Below are positions 37,763-50,700 of a stretch of 64,000 bases of DNA, one piece after another. The stretch comes from Sweltsa coloradensis. Lineage: Eukaryota; Arthropoda; Insecta; Plecoptera; Chloroperlidae. The DNA lies in the NCBI GenBank assembly GCA_024449915.1, contig JAMZAV010000067.1:496001-560000 (forward strand). Direction: 5' to 3'. The translations under genes and the position numbers were made by a program. The notes under the pieces were generated by a model. The model saw nothing but the letters and a program-made list of their open reading frames with translations, had not been told where the DNA came from and made no database searches. Positions within the stretch are counted from its first letter, which is position 1; each line of letters opens with the position of its first letter.

Positions 37763-37959
37763 TACATAATACATTATAGAACAGTAAAGGATTATTATAA
37801 TCTGGTTTATGTTGTAGTTACATGCAGTCAGAAATGACCTGAAGTTGTTTGCAAAGATGTTAGATAGAAAAGAATGTGGTAGAGAGTTAGAAGTAGTGGG
37901 AAGGCGAAAGAAGAGAGGGCATTTAATGTAAGAGAGTCGGGAGGTGGTGCAGTGAAAAC

Positions 37960-38345
37960 ACTGCAGAGCCGCAAAGTTCAGAAAAGTATTCTAACCGGAA
38001 ATAGAGACTCCAGGACATCAGACCTAATATAACCATTCGCAATACGATTAAGCAAAGCGATATCCGAACTTTACCTTTGAGAACTTAATGTTGCAATATT
38101 GAGTAATCTCATTATTTCGTGTATTGTGAAATTTCCGAATAAAGGCACTCGATACTTTACTATTGCAAGAACACATAAGACATTCGGTCAAGCTGTTTGA
38201 GACAAGTGTTGGGGGCCATTAACCATATAGGGGAGCAATATTAAACAATCGGTAAGATGCATACTGTGTGTAGTTCGTTCTTAAAGCTACAGGGTAGTTT
38301 ATGTCCATGAATCCATACAAGATACCCACAATACTTCCTAAGTAA
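37960..38345 (-). mobile_element. Decayed LINE RT fragment, OR-3 copy
   Basis: Orthologous-by-duplication copy of the fragment at 9880-10330, with further stops and small indels. It lies directly 3' of OR-3 exon 7. Confidence 0.65.
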
Positions 38346-38702
38346 AGAAAATACAATAGAAAACAATAAAAAAATAACATAATAAATAATAAATAATTTT
38401 AAAGTAAAATATTATAATCCAATAGATACCTACTAAAATTAAGGGGAAATGGGCAAGTGAATCTATTACAGTGTATCAAGGGAACAATTGCAGGCGAAAA
38501 TAGGAAGTTGACTTCGCCCAACTATCCATACACTATACTATATATAATATCATGTCAGTGAGATTTGTTCTTTATAAGCTTTGTCTTCTTGTCCACGTTA
38601 AGGTAATAATCTTGTGTGGGTCGATCATGTGACATCAGTGTTCTGAGGTCTCTGCAGCAACTGAGACTTGCTCAAAGATGAACAGACCTTCACTTATTAC
38701 GA

Positions 38703-41700
38703 TCAATTGGTGAAAGTGTTAAGAGTATTCACCATCTTGTAGGCAGCGTTCATAGCCTAGAACACAACTTGGCATTAATGACATGGGAAGATATACCAGT
38801 CACGTACAGTATTATCAATTAGCAGTGTTTAGCAGTTTTAACATTCATTTTACAAATTCTACAAAATGTTTTGTTATCTTAGAAAATATTGAACCGTCAG
38901 GGGAACCGTTTCGCTACAGCAGTAGAATGTTCCTGTAGGATTACCATTTTCACTAAAAGCAATGTTTTGAAAATGTTTGCAAAAAAGTTTGGTGTTTCTC
39001 GCAGAATAAACCTGTATCCTAACATTTCTTTGCTTTTGGTATACAATATGTGCTGTTTTTTTTTTATCAAGAATGTAGTGAGTAGTTTTCTGTGTGCCTT
39101 TTCCCTGACGATGCCGGGAGGAAGTTTAATTTTAACTTAAGCTTTAGAGTTATAGTTTTTTATTTAAAATCAAATGATTTTATTTGATATTTAATTTAGT
39201 GTTTGTTAAGACCTGTCCTTTAAAATTATAAATATTTTCACAATTTCTAGGGTTAATGTTGGATAATGATAAACGGATAAAAATGTATTTATAGTCAGCA
39301 ACGAAAGTACCCTATACGTCAACCAGCATGTGCCCTCCACAATTGTAATTAAAAATAAATAAAATTATCCAATAATGTTCAATATTTTTGTGATATTTGA
39401 CAGTTTTTTTGTTGTGACATAGCCAAAGATTATCGTGCATGGGTGTGTGCGTGTGATTTTTATTTAAATTTGCTTATTTACAGCTCAGATAATAGCACCC
39501 TTGATTTATTTATAGGACAAAAATAAATTAATATATTAGTAGAAAATAGCAAAACGAAACCGCAATTTGTTGAGCACATTGAATTTAAAAAATATTTCCT
39601 AATAAATGGAGATGTGATATCCCTTTATAATATTAGTTTATACAAACGAATGTATATTTTAAAAAAGTTTAAAAAATCAAGGATGATTTGGTCAGTATTA
39701 TAAAAGGAGTGTACCCATAACTCTAAATTTTGATAACTAGCAACCGGTTCAAAGCAGAAATTAAGCTCAATCACGAATTCATTAAAATAATCACCTCAGC
39801 AAAGTTCTTAAGAGAAAGAGGGTCCAGTCCAACAGGTTTTACTTCAATAGGAACATTAGCTCTGCTCATGATGACCAGCATAGACTTCTTGAAGCTCGGA
39901 GAGGCTTCCAGCCAATCACAGCTGTAGACTGATTCAGTAACAGCATCGTGCTGAAAAGAATTGGTTTTAATCACACCATGAAGGAAATATTCCACGTAAC
40001 ATAAAAATAAAAATAAACTATGAAAAATATCGAATAACAATAAAAATGGTCTGGTTTGAACCAAAGGTGCTAAACTTTATTCCCAACTTACCTCGTCTGA
40101 AATCCACTGTATCATCAAGTTAATTACAAGGTAAACCCCTGTAAGAAATACTAAGACAATCCCACTTAGTATCTTATTAAGAGTTTCTCCGTCCGTCTGT
40201 TGGTAAAGTAAATATCAATCAATTAATTCTAATTCTAATCACTAGTTTGGCAATCGACGTATAATGCCAAACTCAACTTCTGAAAAAATGTGTAAAATAT
40301 CATAAACACTACCGTGATGAATGTAAGGATCTGGAATCCAGAATTTAATCAGGATTACATTTAAGTTTAACTAAGAGGAAAGTATAACGAATAATAACAA
40401 TCTTATGTAACTATTCGTCTTGTTTACACAAACAAAATAATAAATTCAATTCAATTAATATTAAAAATAAGATAAAAGTTTCACACCTAATTTGGAAAAG
40501 AAAAACAGGTTCTTACAACATTTTTCATTTGACCATTTTAAAAAATCAGGGAAAGAGAAACATAATCCGTTTTTACAAAATAAAAAAATGATTTTTTAAA
40601 TATATTAAACATTTACTTTATTTTAAATGTAAATTTGTTATTAAGATGCAACAATAATTATAAATTGTATTTTAAAGTTTCAATGAGTGGCAAAGCCTTT
40701 GCCTTTATCTACCTCGCAGTGGTAAAAGTAACTAAAACGCCGTTGATAGCAAGATCAGTCAATTTATTTATTCCACGCATAAGCTATAATGTAGGTAGAA
40801 AGGAAGAGAAATGAGGAATTGTTTTAATAAGAGCGCAGGAAAAAGAAATCCTACTTCATTCTATCACAATAAGAAGAAAGAATATTGCATTTCAATAGTA
40901 ACAATTTGAAATCAATTCATTTCTCTTCCATATTTTAAAAAAAAAAAAAAAAAAAACTATTTCGACCATTAGCAAGAATTCATTATTGTGTAATGGGAAA
41001 TAAGTTTGTGTCAGAGTCAAATTCAGCCAGAATAAACGTCCTTCAAATTGTTACTTGATCAAATCAGAACAAAATATGCAGAAAAACAAAAATTATTTCA
41101 CGCAATATAGCAATGGTCAAACTAATCTTCCACCAGAGCGCAGAACGATCGGGGAGTGACCACAGTTTGTCTTTAAGTTAATAAAATAAAAAAAAATTCA
41201 ACAAATTGGCGGCAGTGTATTATTGTTGTGGTGTGTGACAGACTTCCCCAGAAACGATTGGGGAGTGACCACATTTGTCTTTACGTTGATAAAACTAGGG
41301 AAACTCCAAAGTCGTTGTTAGACGAGTGAGTGAACCATGTGTTGAGTACCCGGTAACATTTCTTTTCTTCCCCTTACCTTAGGCCTCCCTAGCCTATCAT
41401 AGGCTACAGTGGAGCATTTTGGCCTAAACTATGGCCTAAACTTTTACACAACTCCCGGACCAACAATCTACCATTAAGCAAGACCCGGCAGTCACACGGA
41501 ATATTCAGTTGAAGACTGCCAACAACAGCAACCTCCGGCACAGTGATTTCCACCAATACCCTATTATTTATACGAATATAATTATCAAACTTAAATGCAA
41601 ATGTTCCCGGGTACTCACCACATGACTCGCTCACTCGTCTAACTACGACTTTGGCGTTTCCCTAGTCTAGTTGGCTAAAGCGCCCTTGTAGCCGAAATGT

Positions 41701-44700
41701 GGGAGACGTGGGTTCAATCCCCTGGTCGGGAAAGATTTTGCAATTTCTATATTGTATTTCAAAAATAATTAAACATGTTTTGAAATGCTTATAACGCAGT
41801 GTAGTCCATCATCTGTAGCAATGGGGCCTACTATGGTAAACATAGCCAGTACGAAATACGTGAAAATATTGCAAGGTTTACTCAATCTACGAGCGGAATT
41901 TGGGAGTACCTTGACGTCCAACATTCGACTGACCTTGCATGGGCACGGCATTTCACGGCCAGGCGAAAAACAAACAAAAAATATCTTTTCAAAATCTAAA
42001 ACATTGTCGTTAAAATAATTTCTAAATATTGGAAGTCTATTTTTCAGTTTATCATTTCTTGTAGGTTTAAATCGCAATGAATCTTGCTGATTTTGTTAGC
42101 AGTTCTCAATAAACTCGTACCGGATGTCTGTTTAAAATTTCAGCGCAATCTGTTAAGCGATTCGGCTGATTTTCAACGTACGCACACACACACACACGCA
42201 GAAAAACAATAAGGGCCGTTTAAGTCGAATGGAAATCACTACGTTCGCTACGCTCACTCGTTCAATAAGAATTTTCTAAACTAGGGAAACGCCAAAGTCG
42301 TTGTTAGACGAGTGAGTGAGCCATGTGTTGAGTACCCGGTAACATTTCTTTTCTTCCCCTTACCATAGGCCTCCCTATAGCCTATCATAGGCTACAGTGG
42401 AGCATTTTGGCCTAGACTATGGCCTAAACTTTTACACAACTCCCGGACCAACAATCTACCATTAAGCAAGACCCGGCAGTCACACGGAATATTCAGTTGA
42501 AGACTGCCAACAACAGCAACCTCCGGCACAGTGATTTCCACCAATACCCTATTATTTATACGAATATAATTATCAAACTTAAATGCAAATGTTCCCGGGT
42601 ACCCACCACATGACTCGCTCACTCGTCTAACTACGACTTTGGCGTTTCCCTAGTCTAGTTGGCTAAAGCGCCCTTGTAGCCGAAATGTGGGAGACGTGGG
42701 TTCAATCCCCTGGTTGGGAAAGATTTTGTAATTTCTAGATTGTATTTAAAAAATAATTAAACATGTTTTGAAATGCATATAACGCAGTGTAGTCCATCAT
42801 CTGTGGCAATAGGGCCTACTATGGTAAACATAGCCAGTACGAAATACGTGAAAATATTGCAAGGTTTACTCAATCTACGAGCGGAATTTGGGTGTACCTT
42901 GACGTCCAACATTCGACAGACCTTGCATTGGCACGGCATTACACGGCCAGGCGAAAAACAAACAAAAAATATATTTTCAAAATCTAAAACATTGTCGTTA
43001 AAATAATTTCTAAACATTGGAAGTCTATTTTTCAGTTTATCATTTCTTTTAGGTTTAAATCGCAATGAATCTTGCTGATTTTGTTAGCAGTTCTCAATAA
43101 ACTCGTACCGGATGTCTGTTTAAAATTTCAGCGCAATCTGTTCAGCGATTCGGCTGATTTTCAACGTACACACACACACACACACACGCACGCACGCAGA
43201 AAAACAATTAGGGCCGTTTAAGTCGAATGGAAATCACTACGTTCGCTACGCTCACTCGTTCAACAATTTGGCGGCAGTGCATTATTATTGTGGTCATAGA
43301 TATTTAACACCTAGTAGGCTAGATCCGCAGTCTCCAGTACGTCCGCACAGTCGCGAACGTAGCAAATTGAAGCGAAAATCTGCCATATTCAAATGGCGAT
43401 TTGGCGTTTTTATTTATGCTTTTTTAATGCAATAAAGTATTTTTCAGGATTGTTCGATATGGTTTTAGCTTGTGCAGCATGGGAATGCACAAACAGAAAC
43501 AGTAAGAAGTTATTGCATAAGAGAATTTAGTAATCATTTGGTGTTAATGTCTAGTATGCTCATCTGTCAACCTGACGGCCACATTGAGAATTATTTGGGC
43601 TACAAATCGCTCCCATATACTTTAGTTCAAGATGGCTTCAAATTTCACGGAAGTGGATTAATGACTGCGGATCTAGCCTACTTCCTATTAAATCATGTAA
43701 GAATGCACTAGATTGCAATATAAAAATGCACCATTATGACATGCTAGAATGTACCTGTATATCATGTTGGAATGCACTAAATTGCAATATAAAAATGCAT
43801 CATTATGACATGCTTATTTGCAACTACGTTACCCACAAACTATCGTATCGCGACCGTACGCGGACCGATTCGTGATTTTGTCGCGTCAACGAGGTTTTCC
43901 AACTACGAGGTATTCCGAGTACGAGGTTTTCCACGCCCTCCGCGTAGCGGCTTCAAGCCGCGCGCTAGCGCGACTTGTATGATGTTATAATGCACTTGTA
44001 TGCAATGTAATAATGCAACATTATGCCATGCAAGAAGGCACCTGTATAACATGTTGGAATGCACTAAATTGCATTATAATAATGCATTATTATGATATGC
44101 TAGACTGCAACTGAATATAATGTTATAATAACACTAGCATGCAATGTAAGAATGCATCATTACGCCATGATAGAATTTACCTGTATATCATGTTATAATG
44201 CACTAGTATGCAATGTAAGAATGCATCTCTATGCCATGCTAGAATGCACCTGTATATCATGTTATAATGCACAAGTATGCAATGTAAGAATGCATCATGA
44301 TGCCATGCTAGAATGCACTCGTAAACAATGTAAGAATCAATTATTATTATATGCAATAGTGCACATGTAAATCGTGTTAGAATGTGATTGTATGCAATGC
44401 AAGAATTCATCAATATGATATACTTAAATGCACCTGTTTATTATGTTAGAGTGCACTTGTATGTAATGAAATAATACATCATGATACCATGATTGAATGC
44501 ACTTGTAAGCAATGAAATAATACATCATGATGCCATGATTGAATGCACTTGTATGCAATGTAAGAATGCATCATCATGATATTCAAGAGTGCACATGTAA
44601 ATCGTGATAGAATGCGCTTGCATGCAATGTCAGAATGCATCATTATGTTAGGCTAGAACTAGCCCGCTTCGCGAACGCATTTCTTTAGTCGCGTTGATGG

Positions 44701-47700
44701 AAGAGCTTTTTTGTAAGTTTTTAGTTTGCGTGGAATTTCTTTACTTTTGCAAGTGCTTTTTGAACGCATTGAAGGTGATTGTTGCCAAGTTTCTATTGTT
44801 ACTTGTTAAATGTTATTAAATACCAAAAAAAAAAACACTGATATTAAAACCTTTATTCGATGGATTCTGGCTAACTTTTTCAACTTTTTCTTTCAAAAGG
44901 CAATACATCACCATTGCCTTAATGTCCATTTGAAATATTAACTTTTTAGCCCCACCCGTTTGGTCAGAATCGTCCCAAATGTCACGAAAATATCACACTA
45001 AAAATCTGAAAAGGTCGTAAAAGAACGATATTCATTTGAAATACTTCTTCGAATATACCCAAAATCGTGGCACGACTAAGTTCAGAAATTTCGAAGGTCG
45101 CCTCCAATTTTCATCAAGATCGCATATGTCGTTTGCCCGGTAGAGAGCGAAAAACAGACAAAAATACAAACAAAAAAACCATTGGAGCTACATTTTTGAG
45201 GGGTCAGTGAAATTAAAGTCTTTGCTTCGCTCATACAATAAACCAGTACATCATGTTTTTATGAACTAAAATGCAACGTAAGAATTCAATAATATGATAT
45301 GCCTTAATGCACCTGAATATAATGTTATGCACTTGTATGCTATGAAATAATACATCATGAGGCTATGCTAGAAAACACTTGTAAGCAATATTAGAATGCA
45401 TCATTATGCAATGCGAAAATGCATCATTATGCTATGAACGAATGCTATGGTATGCGATGCATGAATGTACTCCTATGCTATATTAGGATGCATTATTATT
45501 ATTCCATGGAGAATTGCACAAGCAAACGTTGCTAGAATGCACCAGTTAATAAGAATAAGTTAGTATGCAATGTTAGAATGCACTAGTATACCATGTTAAA
45601 ATGCATAAGTCTGCCATGTGAATTGATCGTTTATTTCCATACTTTCATCATTGGATGAGCGTAGCGAGCGAAGCGAACATTCCGTTTCACTACACTGGAG
45701 AAAAAAATCCGGAATGTTTTTTTTCCTTTTTTTTGTATTTTTGTCTGTTTGTCCACACGATTCCGGCTAAACCAATACTCCAATTGAGATGAAATTTTCT
45801 GGAGGCCATCGAAATCTCTGAATTTAGAACTGACACGTTTTTGAGCGCAATCGGAAAAATATTTCTTATGAAAATCGCAATTTTACGATATTTTTCGATT
45901 TTTAAAAAAATTCTTCGACTTATAACACCTACATGCTTTATCCGATTTTAATGATTTTTGCTCAGAACCATTATTTTATGAATTAAGATATTCGTGTGAA
46001 ATTTGAGCGCAATTAAAAAATATTTATCATAAAAATCGAAATTTTACGGGTTCTTATATAACACTTAAATGCTTTATCCGATTGTAATGATTTTTTCACA
46101 GAACCCTTATTTTATGAATTAATAGACTAGTGTTAAATTTGAGCGCAATCGAGAAATTATTTCTTATAAAAATCGCAATTTAACGATTTTTTTCTTTTTT
46201 TAACAATAACAATTAATTTTAAAAAATTAAAAAATTAAAATTAATTTTTCATTTTATTTAATTTAATTTTAAAAAAAAAAAAACTAAGAAATGATCTTTC
46301 AACAGAACAACAGAAAATCCGCATAACACATGGCAGCTCAATGCACCAATTACGCTCATCCAACAACGCGGCGGGACTTAAGCGTTTTTCTAGTTTAAAC
46401 ATTCATCTTACCTTGGTACATATTATAGCTGCAACACCCAAAACAAATGTATTAACCACAAACAAGAACACCATGGAACCAATTATAAAGTCAGTGATTT
46501 CGGACATATATCTGAAAGTATTGGAGAAATGTTATTATTTAATGAAAGCAAATTGATTTTTTTCAAAACGAATTTTTTTAAACTACCTTGTCAAATTCGT
46601 GTGAAGTAAAACATCTTCCGCCAACACATAATTCATTTCCAAATCTAGTTCTTGCGATGTAATTTTCAAGATACAATTTGATCCTTTATCTTTCTCTACA
46701 TTGGCCCTTACTTGCATACGTGTACTATCTGTGTTATTACTTGCAAGGTGGGAACAATGGATACCAGGAGTTGTCAAGCCATTATTTCCTGTCAGAGGAG
46801 ATATATGACGTTCGTAATTAAGTGGTATGAACAACCTCAAACTGTCGATCCTACTTCCAATGTTAACATCTCTGCGAGATCTGAAGGGACTGCTTTGCTC
46901 ACGACCAGCTCCAGATCTTGGTATAACATATACCTCGTCATTCTGTGGTTTTAATAGTTTCACATCGCTTAGCTGAGCTCCGATACAACTCGTTCTTCCA
47001 AGCGTTGACTGTTCACCATGAAACTGAGCTTCTACAGTCATAGAAACACTTGCATCATCCTCATCAAGTTCATTCAACAAGTGCTCTATAATTATCCTTG
47101 TCTCACTTGCAACATCTAACCTGTCTTGCAATGTTTGGTTAGTCGTACTAATACATTGACCGAGCTCATTTTGAACGGCGGGCTCTGTATTCGCTACTGG
47201 ACCAACAGATTGCTTAAGCTTCCTGGTCGTGATTCTGTTTATTGAAATTTGACGAATGTTTAAGAGTTTGTTGTTCAGAATCTTGTAATTCGATCGAGGT
47301 AAACTTAATCCGAAGTATAATACTGCTACAAGAGTTAACACAATCGTTTGGTTTTGTACTACTGCCATCATTCGTAAAAAGAGAGTTATTTCGAAAGCTG
47401 GCGATGAAGAAGACTCCCATGGAAACCATTCCCTGCAAATAAATGTTACAGATTATACAGAATTAAAATTATTCTCTTCCGCTGACTGGAGATAGATAAC
47501 TTACAATAGCAAGATTTAGATTTGTTCTTTAACTACCAACAGATTATAATATAAATTTCCCATATTTAGTCATAAAATATATAACTAAGAACTACTAAGA
47601 ATTGCATTTATGTCCGCTTCTCTATGTTTGGTTTCTTAGTCATGTTTTACATTTTCTCCGAAATGCTTAATTAGTTATTTTGTTATTATACTGATTAAAA

Positions 47701-50700
47701 TAGTTTAAATCATTTTAACCCTTGGTTAACCACCTGGGGTCCATGCAGCCCCCAGTCAACATTTATTGCTTAGCCATGAGCGCATCTATGGGCGTGGCTT
47801 TCTGTGAGTCTCAGTACCTTCAAGTTACATCTAACCAATGAAAATTCAGTTGGAGCCCGGTCTCCATGTGTTACGTATTACTCTCTACGAACCTCGCGGG
47901 GATTCAAAGGACCCCAGGTGGCTACTTACGTACTACATTTTCAAGTGTTTTTACATAGGCAAAATATTTATCAATGCATTTCACCCTCACCAAATAACCA
48001 TATTTTTCATGTAAATTGATAGATATGAACTTATATATTCTTATCTAAGTAAATTATACATAAATATAATATAAAAAAAATCATACATATAAATATGAAT
48101 GAAAAAGGTCAATTCAAGTGAAGGGGGGGAGGGGGGGGGGGATTGGTCAAAATTTCACCAAAGTAAACCAAAAAGGGAAAACGTTTTGTGAAATCGAATC
48201 AATCATACATTATTAACATCATTGGTAAAAAAAATTAAAAAAATAAGTTCAAAAATGGACTCAAATTTGACAAAATTGACAACATTGCGTTTTTTTTCAG
48301 TTTTTTCAAAAAAAATTCAAGTGGAAAAAAACTTAAGTTTTCGCGAATTTTAACTCTTGAAACACTAAGTGGTCATCAGAAAGGTTCAAACATTAATTCC
48401 TGACGAATATTAGGTTCCAAAATCTGAAACCTGGCAAACACAAGGGCTTTAATGATGGGGTCCTGACGCGCCCCAGGTGGTTAGTTATGCTTCTCAGAAA
48501 CAGGTGGTTAACCAAGGGTTAATGAAGCTTGTAATTCTAACATGTTTACTTCATATCTAAAATAAACATTGCCCACAATTAGGTGAATAAGCCGGCTATT
48601 AAAACACAAAACTATATTTGCACATGTATACATAGTTAAGTTGACGAAGACCATGACGACTAGGAAAGAACAAACACCCCCTTTCCACCCTGTCCCTGTG
48701 GTTTCTTTCGACTAAAATTATGACCAAATCTTGACGTACGGATGAGCCCCTCGTCATATACTTCATGTTCACCCAGTGGCGTAACTTCAAATCGGAGGCC
48801 CCCGGAATAAAACCTAAGGTGCCCCCCCCCCCCATTAAAAAAATCCTAATTAGTTATACCCTACTTTATTAAAAAAGTGTTTGAAAAATTCACCTAAAAT
48901 ATTTTCAGTCTAGTTTTTGTTTTCACAAACACGTTGACGACGTCCTGGTCCTGGAGTTGTTTACGTAAGAGTTGAGCTTCCTCGTGCTCCACGGTAAACA
49001 CACTTATCCACGCAAACGTTCTTGCCCCATCGTACTTCTAAGGTATTTTTTTATTTTTTTATTTTTATTTTGAAAAAGATCTTTTAGCTTTGGCAACTCT
49101 AACGGGGCCCAGGATTGTTAAATAGAGTATCAGTGCAGTACACACGTCGAGAAAACTGGCAGAAAGAGGGAAATTTTTATTAATTCCATAAGGCAGCAAG
49201 TTCTACGGCTGTTTTTTTTTTAGCATATTCGTATTTTCCCCGAATTTTTTTGAGTTCATAATGTGCATTGTTGATAAGTGTATAGGCTTGGGAGAGTTAC
49301 AAGTTAATTCGTTGTAAATTAATCGAAACAGCATCGGTAGAGGTTAAGATCTTCGACTGCAACACGACTTGGAAGACAAATTCAAAGGATTCTAAATCTA
49401 ATTGTTTCTTTAAGTAGCAGGTGCCTCTCGTTCAGACGGAAGTTTGCTTATTATCAATTTGGATAACAAACCCCAGAAACCCAGGCCTCACACCTATTTG
49501 GTCATTCACAAAAGGAAAGCTGCTGGTGCCTGTTTTTGCCGAAGTCGAGAAAATTTGCGAATTTACAACTTAAGATGGCCTTAAACGTGTAAAAAAAAAT
49601 CGAAAAGGCGTAAGATATTGAAAAGTGAAATCCTATTCCAACTCAAAAATGTGTATTTGCTATTTTTTTACGAAATTATAGGAAAATAACATACAAATAG
49701 GTAATATCTCAAGGGGAATCTCGGAGGCCCCTATGGGGCCCCCTCGAGCCGTAGGCCCCCGGGCATTGACCGGGCAGCCCGGGCAGCCCGGGCGGTAGTT
49801 ACGCCACTGTGTTCACCCATAACCATTAATGAATAAAAATCAATAGCAGAGAGTAAACCATACAACTAGACACCTATGTTTTCTTAAGGCCAATGGTGTA
49901 CAAAGATTTTCAAATTTGAGTGTAAATTTTGTATAAATTAATTAAAAACCTTTGTTTATTGTTTTTTTTTACAATAATAGTATGGTGTTTAAAAAAATAT
50001 ACCTTGTACGGAATCTTCGTTCTGGTAGTAAGTTAAAAAATGCATCCATAAGAATAACGAAATACATTATGCCCGTAAATACAACTTGAAACACTACAAT
50101 TTTGTAACAAAATGAACGTGTCTCAATAAATTCATGTATCTGTGCTTCGTTGTCTAATTCTTTCAGTTTAATTATTCCATCCAGTAAATCAAACAGGTTG
50201 CGTAGTTTTTCCATTTTGAACCCAGTCAGTATTACAGCAAGTTTGAGGATTTCAATTATTAGAAACAAAAATATTGGCATAACTGCTATAGGATCACTTT
50301 GGTTCACATATACCGCCATTGGGTACAGGAAAAGGGCCTGAAATGAGGCAGTTACAATAATGAACCAGGGATTAATTTTAAGGAAAAGATGCAGAGCCAG
50401 ACGCAGGGGCCGATGTTTGACCAGCAGGTTGGCCAACCTGGGGCTGAAGTACTTCATGTAGAACTTGAGGTTGCGCTCACCAGAGTCAGGCCAGAAACCT
50501 GCAAGAAAATGAGGAGACTTCAGAATGTGTCACTACTGAAGTTTGAATGAGTAAACTTAATCACTGGTACTGGTCGATGTGTATTGTTAAGGACAGCCGA
50601 GTCAAACACACTCATGTGTTAATATTTTAAAGATAGACCATAACATTTTGCAAATTATCATACGATGATATAACATCGTCACTTCACGATATTATGGTGA

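Noticed and set aside
41664..41740. Possible tRNA gene, repeated at 42652
   Set aside because: Part of a tandem mobile repeat; acceptor stem does not close.
41404..42077. ORFs of 76 and 102 codons repeated at 42392-43065
   Set aside because: Repeat because the R3 unit is duplicated; no domain, no codon signal, and the two copies differ without frame bias.
43690..44656. CRISPR-like regular repeats
   Set aside because: Eukaryotic satellite without unique spacers.
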